Position numbers and translations under genes: made by a program. A model generated the notes under the pieces. The model made no database searches and had not been told where the DNA came from. It worked only from the letters and a program-made list of their open reading frames with translations. Positions 1 through 7,299 of a DNA stretch of 44,546 nt are shown here, piece after piece; the first letter of the stretch is position 1, and the number at the start of each line of letters is the position of its first letter. Source of the DNA: Geodermatophilus obscurus (lineage in GTDB: Bacteria > Actinomycetota > Actinomycetes > Mycobacteriales > Geodermatophilaceae); the NCBI RefSeq assembly GCF_900143215.1, contig NZ_FRDM01000031.1, positions 1 through 44,546 of the forward strand, read 5' to 3'.

Positions 1-108
1 CACTCGGACTGGTCCGACGGCGGCAGCCCGATCCGCGAGATGGCGGAGGCGGCGATCGGGCTGGGCCACGAGTACATGGCGCTGACCGACCACTCGTCCC
101 GCCCGTAG
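1..108 (+). pseudogene. PHP-domain protein fragment at window edge
   Basis: Frame 1 from the first base reads HSDWSDGGSPIREMAEAA and continues to ALTDHS before running into a TAG at 106-108. The HSDWSDG and LTDHS elements are the metal-binding signature of PHP domains, as found in PolX-type polymerases and PHP hydrolases, where the second motif normally continues as TDHSPRL. Here the resemblance stops after the HS codons (to base 96) because the DNA switches to the antisense of fdhB. Only about 32 PHP residues are present, with neither natural end. It is either the scar of a rearrangement or an assembly chimera at a contig end. The family assignment is fairly safe; the biological reality of the join is not. 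Confidence 0.6.
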
Positions 109-974
109 AGCCGCGCGGTCTCGACGCCCTGCGACTTCAGCGTGGCCAGCCGCGCGTCGGCGCGGGCCTGCAGCTCGTCGAGGTTGCCGAACTGGATCGA
201 CTGCGTCGGGCAGGCGGTCGCGCACGCGGGCTGCAGGCCGTCGGTCAGCCGGTCGTAGCACATCGTGCACTTGAAGACCCGGCCGTCGCCCTTGCGCTGC
301 TCGATGACGCCGTACGGGCAGGACGGCACGCAGTAGCCGCAGCCGTTGCAGATGTCGCCCTGGACGACCACCGTGCCGAACTCGGTGCGGAACAGCGCGC
401 CGGTCGGGCAGACGTCGAGGCACCCGGCGTGCGTGCAGTGCTTGCACACGTCGGAGCTCATCAGCCAGCGGATCTGCTTGTCCGTGCCCGACTGCCCGGT
501 CTGCGGATCGAACTCGCTCAGCGCCTCGGCGTTGAGCACGCTGGACTGCTGCGCCGTCGCCAGGCTCTCGTCGTTCGGGCCGTCGGCGACCGAGCGGCCG
601 CTGTCGCTGCGGTCGTCCCCGGGCCGGCCGAACGTCGGCATCGGCAGGTCCACGGTGCGGGTCTGCTCGATGAACGCCACGTGCCGCCAGGAGTTGGCCC
701 CCAGCTGCCCGGTGTTGTCGTAGGACATCCCGGACAGCCCCATGACGTCGCGCACGCCGTGCGCGTCGTCCATCGGCAGGAAGTTCCACTCCTTGCAGGC
801 CACCTCGCAGGCCTTGCAGCCGATGCACACCGAGGTGTCGGTGAAGAACCCGACCCGCGCCGGGTGGTCGCCGTCGTACCCGGCCTCGCCCTGGACGTCG
901 GGCAGCGGCCCGTACAGCCGGTTCTCCGGGTCCCGCCCGGTGAAGGCCGGGCTCGCCGAACTGATCGAGGTCAT
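1..974 (-). CDS. fdhB: Formate dehydrogenase beta (iron-sulfur) subunit, 3' end broken
   Basis: Electron-transfer subunit that carries electrons from the FdhA active site through four [4Fe-4S] clusters to a membrane quinone-reducing partner or soluble acceptor. Translation from ATG 974, preceded by a GAGAGGAGG ribosome site, gives the four ferredoxin-type cysteine groups in order: C50-x2-C53-x2-C56-x3-C60, then the VCKHCTHAGC, CNGCGYC and CTMCYDR groups. The chain is normal to about residue 292 (LYGRDE, near base 95-110). From there the reading frame stays open to the window edge but encodes the antisense of a PHP gene, so the true C-terminal tail is absent. It lies 121 bases downstream of fdhA in the same direction, as is usual. 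The assignment is firm; the true 3' end is unknown. Confidence 0.9.
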   Translation of the reverse strand, partial: MTSISSASPAFTGRDPENRLYGPLPDVQGEAGYDGDHPARVGFFTDTSVCIGCKACEVACKEWNFLPMDDAHGVRDVMGLSGMSYDNTGQLGANSWRHVAFIEQTRTVDLPMPTFGRPGDDRSDSGRSVADGPNDESLATAQQSSVLNAEALSEFDPQTGQSGTDKQIRWLMSSDVCKHCTHAGCLDVCPTGALFRTEFGTVVVQGDICNGCGYCVPSCPYGVIEQRKGDGRVFKCTMCYDRLTDGLQPACATACPTQSIQFGNLDELQARADARLATLKSQGVETARLYGRDEWSVSAMYSWPSPIAASAISRIGLPPSDQSE

Positions 975-1013
975 GCCGGCCTCCTCTCGTCCATTCCGCC
1001 GTCCTCCCTCACC

Positions 1014-1081
1014 GTGGCGCGTCCTCCCCCACGGTCCACCGCGAGGGAGGACACGCCACGATCAGGGAACCTGATCGTGGC
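1014..1081 (-). promoter_or_regulatory. Two overlapping hairpins between fdhA and fdhB
   Basis: The 121-base gap between fdhA and fdhB holds two strong stems. One is a perfect 12-bp stem with a GAA loop (1055-1066 with 1070-1081) that begins 14 bases after the fdhA stop. The other pairs 1014-1027 with 1046-1059 with a single mismatch. They share 1055-1059, so both cannot form fully at once. There is no U-tract. They could act in partial termination, RNA processing or unequal expression of the two subunits; this role is inference. Confidence 0.5.
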
Positions 1082-1095
1082 CACAGCACCGGCGC

Positions 1096-4000
1096 TCACA
1101 GCTTCGATCCCTCGCCGGCCTCGGCCGTCACCGGGTCGCGGCCGTTGACCCCGACCCGCCCGGACGGCACGCCGGCGCGCTGCCGGTAGCCCTCCACGAA
1201 CTCGATGAGCTCGGGCCCGCGCGGACGCCGCCCCGGCCGGATGTCGGCGGTGCTGACCTTGTCCTCCTGGATGTGCGTGTTCGGGTCCAGCACGATCCCC
1301 AGCAGGTCGTTGGCCCCGTCGCCGGTCGAGATGCCGCTGTAGGACCAGTGGTAGGGCATCCCGATCTGGTGCACGACCTGGCCGTCCCCGAGCTTGATCG
1401 GCCGGATCCGCTCGGTGACCAGCACCTTCGCCTCGATGGCCGTCCGCGAGCTGACCAGCGTGGCGTACTCGCCGTTGGTCAGGCCGCGCAGCTCGGCCAG
1501 CTCCGGGCTGACCTCGACGAAGAACTCCGGCTGCAGCTCCGACAGGTAGGGCAGCGTGCGGCTCATCCCGCCGGCGGTGTGGTGCTCGGTCAGCCGGTAG
1601 GTGGTCACCTGGAACGGGAAGACGTCGGACAGCGGCGGGTTCTCCCGGTTCCACGGCCCCTCGATGCGCTCCAGCGTCGGGTTCGCCTGCTGCTTGTACA
1701 GGGCGTTCTCGACGACGGACTCGGCCGGCTCGTAGTGCGTCGGCAGCGGGCCGTCGACCAGCCCGGCGGGCGCGAACAGCCACGCCTTGCCGTCGCCCTG
1801 CATGACGAACGGGTCGGTCCCGGCGATCGCGTCCTGCGCCCTGGCACCCTCCGGCGGCACGTAGTCCGGCCGCTTGGTCGCCTCGAAGTCCGGGGTGTCC
1901 AGACCCGTCCAGCGACCGGCCTCCTCGTCCCACCAGACGTAGGCCTTGCGCTCGCTCCACGGCTTGCCGTCGGGGTCGGCCGAGGCGCGGTTGTAGAGGA
2001 TCCGCCGGTTGTACGGCCAGGCCCAACCCCACTCGGCGGCCACCGTCCCCTGCTCGCGGCCGGGCCTGCGGCGGGCGGACTGGTTGACCTCGTCGGCGTA
2101 GACGCCGGAGTAGATCCAGCAGCCGCACGACGTCGAGCCGTCGTCCTTGAGCTCCAGGTAGCCCGACACCGCACGGCCGTCCGGGCCGGTGCCGTTGATC
2201 TCCCGCAGCACGGCGTCCGCACTCGGCTCCCGGTCGGGCCCGTGGGTCGGGTAGTCCCAGGTGAGGTCGAGCAGCGGGCGGTCCCGCGGGTCGGTGGAGC
2301 CGGCCAGCCGCTCCCGCAGGATGCGACCGAGGTGGAAGTAGAACCACAGGTCGCTCTTGGCGTCGCCCGGCGGGTCGACCGCCTTGTGCCGCCACTGCAG
2401 CAGCCGCTGGGTCTGGGTGAACGTCCCCTCCTTCTCCGCGTGCGACGCCGCGGGCACGAAGAAGACCTCGGTGCCGATCGTCTCGGGGGCCAGCTCCCCG
2501 GTCTCGATCTCCGGGGACTCCTTCCAGAAGGTCGCCGACTCGATCATCTGCAGGTCGCGGACGACCAGCCAGTCCAGGTTGGCCAGGCCGAACCGGTTCA
2601 TGCGCCCGTTGGGGTGCCCGACCGTCGGGTTCTCGCCGACCAGGAAGTAGCCGGACACCTTGCCCTGGATCATGTCGGCGATCGTCCGGTAGGAGCTGTG
2701 GTCGCCGTCGATCTTCGGGAGGTAGTCGAACGCGAAGTCGTTCTCCGGCGTCGCGGCGTCCCCCCACCAGGCCTTGAGCAGGCTGGTCATGTAAGCGCGC
2801 TTGTTGCCCCAGAACCCGGCCTTGCCGGCCGCGTCGGCGCAGTACTCGTCGAGGTCGCCGTGCTGCAGGGCGTGCGGCATGGGCAGGTAGCCCGGCAGCA
2901 GGTTGTACAGCGTCGGGACGTCGGTCGAGCCCTGGATGCTCGCGTGCCCGCGCAGCGCCAGGATGCCGCCGCCAGGGCGGCCGATGTTGCCCAGCAGCGT
3001 CTGCAAGATCGAGCAGGTGCGGATGTACTGCGCGCCGACGCTGTGCTGCGTCCAGCCCACCGAGTACACCCAGGCCGTCGTCCGCTCGCGGCCGCTGTTC
3101 TCGGTGATCCACCGCGCGACCTGAAGGAACACCTCCGGCTCGATGCCGCAGACCTCGGCCACCATCTCCGGGGTGTAGCGGTCGAAGTGCCGCTTGAGGA
3201 CCTGGAACACCGAGCGCGGGTGCTGCAGGGTCTCGTCGCGCTTCGGCTTGGCCGCGATCGGCGGGCCGCCGCTGCCGGCCGCCTGCGCGTGGTCGGTCTT
3301 CTTGACCTCGGGGTCCTGCTCCCTGCGGTCCTGCTCGGCGGCCCCGGCCGGGTCGTCCGAGCCGGAGTGCGGCGGCTCCTCCGGTTCGTACTGCCAGCTG
3401 GCCTCGTCGTACTGGTTGTTCTCCGGGTCGAAGCCGGAGAACAGCCCGTCGAGGTCCTCGGAGTCGACGAAGTCCGCACTCACCAGCGCCGAGGCGTTGG
3501 TGTAGGCGACGACGTACTCCTTGAAGTACAGCTCGTTGTCGAGCACGTACTTGATCAGGCCGCCGAGGAACGCGATGTCGGTGCCGATCCGCAGCGGGAC
3601 GTGCAGGTCGGCGATCGCGCTGGTGCGGGTGAACCGCGGGTCGATGTGCACGACCTTGGCCCCGCGCGCCTTGGCCTCGCTCACCCACTGGAAACCCACC
3701 GGGTGGCACTCGGCCATGTTCGAACCCTCGATGACGATGCAGTCGGAGTTCGCGAGGTCTTCCTGGAAGTTCGTGGCACCGCCACGACCGAACGAGGCAC
3801 CCAGACCGGGCACCGTGGCGGAGTGCTATATGCGCGCCTGGTTCTCGATCTGGATCGCGCCCATGGCGCTGTAGAGCTTCTTCATGAGGTAGTTCTCCTC
3901 GTTGTCGAGGGTCGCCCCTCCGAGGCTCGCTATCCCCATGGTGCGGTTGACGCGCTTGCCGTCGTTCTCGTCCTGCCAACCCTTGCGGCGGGCCTCGATC

Positions 4001-4386
4001 ACCCGGTCGGCGATCATGTGCATCGCCGTGTCGAGCTCGAGGTCCTCCCACTCCGTCCCGAACGGACGGCGGTACTTCACCGTCGTCACGCGGGTCGGGC
4101 TGGTGACCAGCTGCTTGCTGGCGCTGCCCTTGGGGCACAGCCGGCCGCGGCTGATCGGCGAGTCCGGGTCGCCCTCGATCTGGACGATCTGCTCGTCCTT
4201 GACGTAGATCCGCTGGCCGCACCCCACCGCGCAGTACGGGCACACGCTCTGCACGACGCGGTCGGCGGTGGCCGTGCGGCTCACCACGTTCTCCGTCGCC
4301 TTGCTGCGCGCGGCCAGGCCGCGTCCGAGGGGATCGGCACCGGTCAGCTGCCGGAACACCGGCCACGCGTCGAGCCAGGTCTTCAC
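1096..4386 (-). CDS. fdhA: Formate dehydrogenase alpha subunit, selenoprotein with UAG-encoded selenocysteine
   Basis: Mo/W-bis-MGD catalytic subunit that oxidises formate to CO2. Residues C49, C52, C56 and C84 bind the N-terminal [4Fe-4S] cluster. At residue 187 the frame meets TAG (3826-3828) between QARI and HSATVPGLGASFGRG. E. coli FdnG has QARV-Sec-HGPTV at the same place, so the codon falls exactly on the metal-ligating selenocysteine. The frame is otherwise open for 910 codons downstream, with conserved molybdopterin-binding segments, and a SECIS hairpin follows the TAG. I choose GTG 4386 (protein start VKTWLDAWPV, the usual N-terminus in actinobacterial homologues); its Shine-Dalgarno is weak, and the longer frame to 4581 runs into a repeat. 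No Tat signal is visible. Standard gene callers would split this into two ORFs or call it a pseudogene. Total 1,096 residues. Confidence 0.92.
3779..3828 (-). promoter_or_regulatory. UAG Sec codon plus bacterial SECIS hairpin in fdhA
   Basis: Reading the minus strand, TAG (3828-3826) is followed by exactly 18 bases and then GGUCU (3807-3803), the same distance and loop as in E. coli fdhF. GGUCU is the apical loop of a 7-bp stem (GGUGCCC with GGGUGCC, two G-U pairs). Below it CCGCCAC (3821-3815) pairs perfectly with GUGGCGG (3785-3779) across a one-sided bulge. In bacteria such a stem-loop recruits SelB carrying Sec-tRNA. The structure is read directly from the sequence; decoding of UAG requires a tRNA-Sec with a CUA anticodon, which is not in this window. 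Confidence 0.85.
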
Positions 4387-4572
4387 GCCGGCAACTCTGC
4401 CACTCCTGCGCCCACTCGGCGCTGCGAGACCCGCCCGCTCCTGCGACAACCGGCCGTTGCGGTTCCGCCGTCCGGCCTGCCCTTCAGCCATCCCTCCGCT
4501 CGCCCGGCCGCGCCCGGCCTCTCGCCCCTCCTCGCCCGGCCGGCCGGTCTCGCCCGGCCGCCCCTCCTTACT

Positions 4573-4644
4573 GTTGATCATGGGGTTGTCGCACGCTCGA
4601 CCGGCGCGTCGTCCCGTGTCCCCTGCAACAACCCCATGATCAAC
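4573..4644. repeat. Palindromic intergenic element, copy 1
   Basis: A 17-bp perfect inverted repeat (4573-4589 and 4628-4644; arm core TGATCATGGGGTTGT) encloses about 38 bases with the words GTCGCACGCTCG, CCGGCGCGTCG and CGTGTCCCCTGCA. Nearly the same unit recurs at 5678-5745, and a diverged one at 38161-38234. It has no coding content and lies upstream of fdhA. It resembles a REP/MITE-like unit; the family name is unknown to me. Confidence 0.8.
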
Positions 4645-4693
4645 TCGGGGGCAGGGTTCGCCGTCGAGGCGATCGACCGGTGACGCCTCCGCG

Positions 4694-5563
4694 TCAGGGG
4701 CGCCAGCCGCGGCTGACCAGGGCCCGCCGCGTGCGCTCGACCACCACGACGGGGCCGCCGAGGTGCCGCCCGGCGAAGCGGAGGACCAGCCAGCCGTCGG
4801 CGGCCATCAGCGAGTACCGGTCGACGTCCCGCCCGAACTGGTCGGGGTCGGCGTGCTGGCGCCCCTCGTACTCCAGCGCCACCTTCCACTCCGGGTAGCC
4901 GAGGTCGGCGTGGGCGACCTCGCGGCCCCACCGGTCGTGCACCGGCACCTGCACCTGCGGGTCGGGCAGGTCGCTGGTCACCAGCCAGTAGCGGACCAGG
5001 CTCTCCGGCCGGGACGCCGCCCTGCCGTCGAGCCGTCGGGCGCAGTCGCGTGCCCGGACGACGCCCCGCACGCGGTCGGCACGCCGTAGGCGCCGCGCCA
5101 GCGAGTCGGCGTCCATCTCCCCGGAGCGCACGAGCGCGTCACCGACCGCCACCAGTTCCGCGGCCGGGAGCCGGGCGGCGAGGTCGAGGAACGTCTGCGC
5201 GCCGGACGTCAGCGGCAGCCCACCGGCCGCTCCGACGTCCTCCTCCGCCAGCAGCCGCTCGTGGACGGTGAGCCCCGCGCGCCTGGGCAGCTGCCGCCGA
5301 GAGGGGACGACGACGTGCACGGTGGGCGGCTCCGGCACCGGCGCCCCGTACAGCCGGGCCGCCGTCCCCAGACCGAAGGCGACGTCGCCCGGGAGGACCA
5401 GCCGCCAGGCGCCGCAGCGGGTGGTGAGGTCCGGCTCGACGGCGGAGGAGAGGTACAGCCCGCGCCCGATGCGGACGCCGTCCTGGGTGATCTGCCCGCG
5501 GGTCGCGCCCCGGGACCGGGCGTCGTCCCAGGTGTAGGCGGTGCCGAGGTCGATGTCCGTCAT
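4694..5563 (-). CDS. DUF559 / VSR-like nuclease-fold protein with AbiEi-type N-terminus
   Basis: 289-residue protein of a type that is abundant in actinobacteria. The N-terminal half (YTWDDARSRGATRGQI..GVRIGRGLYL and the following segment) resembles the AbiEi-like antitoxin winged-helix region. The C-terminal part (DLGYPEWKVALEYEGRQH, then a D-x-D and ..GWLVLRF) matches the DUF559/VSR endonuclease fold, with acidic residues in a PD-(D/E)xK-like arrangement and a conserved His. ATG 5563 is chosen over upstream alternatives because the AbiEi-like homology begins there. No adjacent toxin gene is visible, so an AbiE toxin-antitoxin role is unlikely. It stands alone between two copies of the palindromic repeat. 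Substrate and function are unknown. Confidence 0.75.
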   Translation of the reverse strand: MTDIDLGTAYTWDDARSRGATRGQITQDGVRIGRGLYLSSAVEPDLTTRCGAWRLVLPGDVAFGLGTAARLYGAPVPEPPTVHVVVPSRRQLPRRAGLTVHERLLAEEDVGAAGGLPLTSGAQTFLDLAARLPAAELVAVGDALVRSGEMDADSLARRLRRADRVRGVVRARDCARRLDGRAASRPESLVRYWLVTSDLPDPQVQVPVHDRWGREVAHADLGYPEWKVALEYEGRQHADPDQFGRDVDRYSLMAADGWLVLRFAGRHLGGPVVVVERTRRALVSRGWRP

Positions 5564-5872
5564 GCGGCCGACCGTGGAGCCTCGTTCGTCCGGGCAGCGC
5601 CGCCGACGGTGATCTGTGGACGCCGCCCTGCGCTGTGGACGTCGGCGTGCGGGCTCCCCGCCCACTGCCCTCCGCGGTGATCATGGGGTTGTCGCACGCT
5701 CGGCCGGCGCGTCGCCGCGTGTCCCCTGCAACAACCCCATGATCAACTCGAGAGGAGAGGGAGAGGAGAGCGAGGTGGCCCCTGGGCGGCCCGGGCGGCG
5801 CCTCACGTCAGGGGCTCCCCGTAGGGGTCGAACCGGTGCCGGATCGTCGGACCCGCGGTCGATACTGGGCGC
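5564..5872. other. Intergenic region between divergent genes
   Basis: Holds the second palindromic element and, immediately before the GTG start at 5873, a GATACT hexamer that could be a -10 box for a leaderless transcript. I see no gene. Confidence 0.5.
5678..5745. repeat. Palindromic intergenic element, copy 2
   Basis: Arms 5678-5692 and 5731-5745 are perfect inverted repeats of the same TGATCATGGGGTTGT core. The intervening sequence differs from copy 1 at only a few positions. Copies 1 and 2 bracket the DUF559 gene, so that gene plus its flanks could be excised or inverted by recombination between them (inference). Confidence 0.8.
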
Positions 5873-6667
5873 GTGGGCGGACCGCACCTGCACTTCCTCG
5901 GCCACTCGACGGTGCGTGTCGAGCTCGCCGGGCACGTCGTGCTGACCGATCCGCTGCTCACCGGCCGCGTCGGGCCGCTGCGCCGCGTGGTGCCGGTGCC
6001 CGCACCGGAGACCTACGCCGGCGTCGACCTGGTGCTCCTCAGCCACCTGCACGGCGACCACCTGCACCTGCCCTCGCTGCGGCGGCTGGGCCCGGACGTG
6101 CGGGTCGTCGTCCCCCGCGGTGCCGGCGGGTGGCTGCGCGCGTGGGGTCTCCGCCACGTCACCGAGGTGCTGCCCGGCGAGAGCATCACCCACGGCGCGC
6201 TGCGGGTCACCGCCGTCCCGGCCGAGCACGCCGGGCACCGCTGGGGCCCGCGGCTGACCCACGGTCCGGACACCCCCGCGGTCGGCCACCTGGTCGAGGG
6301 CGGCGGGCGCACCGTCTACGCCGCGGGTGACACCGACCTGACCGACGCGATGGACCTGCTGGGCGAGCGGGGGGTCGACGTCGCGCTGCTGCCGGTGTGG
6401 GGGTGGGGCCTGACGCTCGGCCCCGGCCACCTCGACCCGGCGGGCGCGGCCGAGGCGGTGGCGCGGCTGCGGCCGCGGGTCGCCGTCCCCGTGCACTGGG
6501 GCACGCTCGCGCTGCGCGGCGCGGCGCACCTGCCGCGGATGCGCCGGCTGCTGACCGACCCGCCGCGGGACTTCGCCGCCGCCGTCGCCGCCCGCGGCCT
6601 GGACACCGCCGTGGTGGTCGCCGAGCCGGGGCAGCCGGTGCCGCTGACCGTCGGGACGACGTCGTGA
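5873..6667 (+). CDS. MBL-fold metal-dependent hydrolase (UlaG-like)
   Basis: 264-residue cytoplasmic metallo-beta-lactamase-fold protein. It shows an early FLGHSTVRVE strand, the metal-binding LSHLHGDHLHLP motif (H-x-H-x-D-H, residues ~60-66), a later YAAGDTDL aspartate, and a distal PVHWG histidine, which together make up a two-metal site. The family includes UlaG-type lactonases and many uncharacterised hydrolases, so the substrate cannot be named. GTG 5873 is used, with no clear Shine-Dalgarno and a -10-like GATACT just upstream, suggesting a leaderless mRNA. The stop overlaps the next start (GTGA), so it is translationally coupled to the DedA gene. Confidence 0.85.
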   Translation: MGGPHLHFLGHSTVRVELAGHVVLTDPLLTGRVGPLRRVVPVPAPETYAGVDLVLLSHLHGDHLHLPSLRRLGPDVRVVVPRGAGGWLRAWGLRHVTEVLPGESITHGALRVTAVPAEHAGHRWGPRLTHGPDTPAVGHLVEGGGRTVYAAGDTDLTDAMDLLGERGVDVALLPVWGWGLTLGPGHLDPAGAAEAVARLRPRVAVPVHWGTLALRGAAHLPRMRRLLTDPPRDFAAAVAARGLDTAVVVAEPGQPVPLTVGTTS

Positions 6668-7299
6668 GCGCCGGCCTGCTCGCCGCGGGCTGGACCGACG
6701 GCTCGTCGATCGGCTACCCGGTCCTCTTCAGCGGCGTGCTGCTCGGCTCGGTCGTGCCCGTCGTGCCCACCGGAGCGGTCGTCGGCGCCGGCGCCGCGTT
6801 CGCCGTCACCGCCCACGGCCTCGACCTCGCGCTGGTCGTGCTGGTGGCCACGCTCGGCGCCTGGGCCGGCGACCTGATCACCTTCGCGATCTGCCGGTTC
6901 GGCGGGCCCGCCGCGGTCCGCTGGGTCGCCCGCGGCCAGCACGCCGACCGGATCGAGGAGGCCCGCGAGCAGTTCCGCCGGCACGGCTGGCAGATCGTCG
7001 TCGTCGGCCGGTTGCTGCCCGCGGGGCGCATCCCGGTGCTGCTGGCAGCCGGCGCGCTGGCCTACCCGTGGCGGCGGCTGCTGCCGGCGTCCCTGCTCGC
7101 CGCCTTCCTCTGGGCGGTCGCCTACGCCGCCCTCGGCGTGGTCAGCGGCGGCATCTTCGACTCCCCGCTGGTCGCCGTCCTGCTGGCCACCGTGCTGGTG
7201 CTGCTCGTGGGGGCGGTGCTCAACGTGGTCGGCTCGCACCGCCGGCGCACCCCCGACCCGGAGCCCGAGCCCGACCCCTCGACCTGCGGGCCGGCATGA
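6664..7299 (+). CDS. DedA-family (SNARE-associated/VTT) membrane protein
   Basis: 211-residue integral membrane protein. It contains hydrophobic segments, the DedA-type patch around GDLITFAICRFGG, and the conserved VVVGRLLPAGRIPVLLAAGA segment with its essential arginines. DedA proteins are linked to undecaprenyl-phosphate or phospholipid flipping and to membrane homeostasis. GTG 6664 overlaps the MBL stop by four bases, and its own TGA overlaps the ATG of the next gene, so all three form one coupled operon. The C-terminus is a short charged, Pro-rich tail. The role in this operon is probably envelope-related (inference). Confidence 0.85.
   Translation: MSAGLLAAGWTDGSSIGYPVLFSGVLLGSVVPVVPTGAVVGAGAAFAVTAHGLDLALVVLVATLGAWAGDLITFAICRFGGPAAVRWVARGQHADRIEEAREQFRRHGWQIVVVGRLLPAGRIPVLLAAGALAYPWRRLLPASLLAAFLWAVAYAALGVVSGGIFDSPLVAVLLATVLVLLVGAVLNVVGSHRRRTPDPEPEPDPSTCGPA

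Noticed and set aside
971..4366. Very long minus-strand frame (1,131 codons) overlapping fdhA
   Set aside because: It is a Arg/Gly/Ala-rich shadow of fdhA produced by high GC; it has no recognisable domain and the fdhA frame encodes all conserved motifs.
3813..4386. fdhA as two separate genes or a pseudogene broken by a stop codon
   Set aside because: The single in-frame stop sits exactly at the catalytic Sec position, is followed by a SECIS at the correct distance, and the remaining 910 codons show no decay.
1273..4683. Very long plus-strand frame (1,136 codons) antisense to fdhA
   Set aside because: Composition is typical of antisense high-GC frames (few Lys/Ile, many Arg/Leu/Val), no ribosome site, no motif.
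4694..5563. AbiE-type toxin-antitoxin system
   Set aside because: Only the AbiEi-like N-terminal region is present, fused to a nuclease-like domain, and there is no nucleotidyltransferase (AbiEii) toxin partner nearby.
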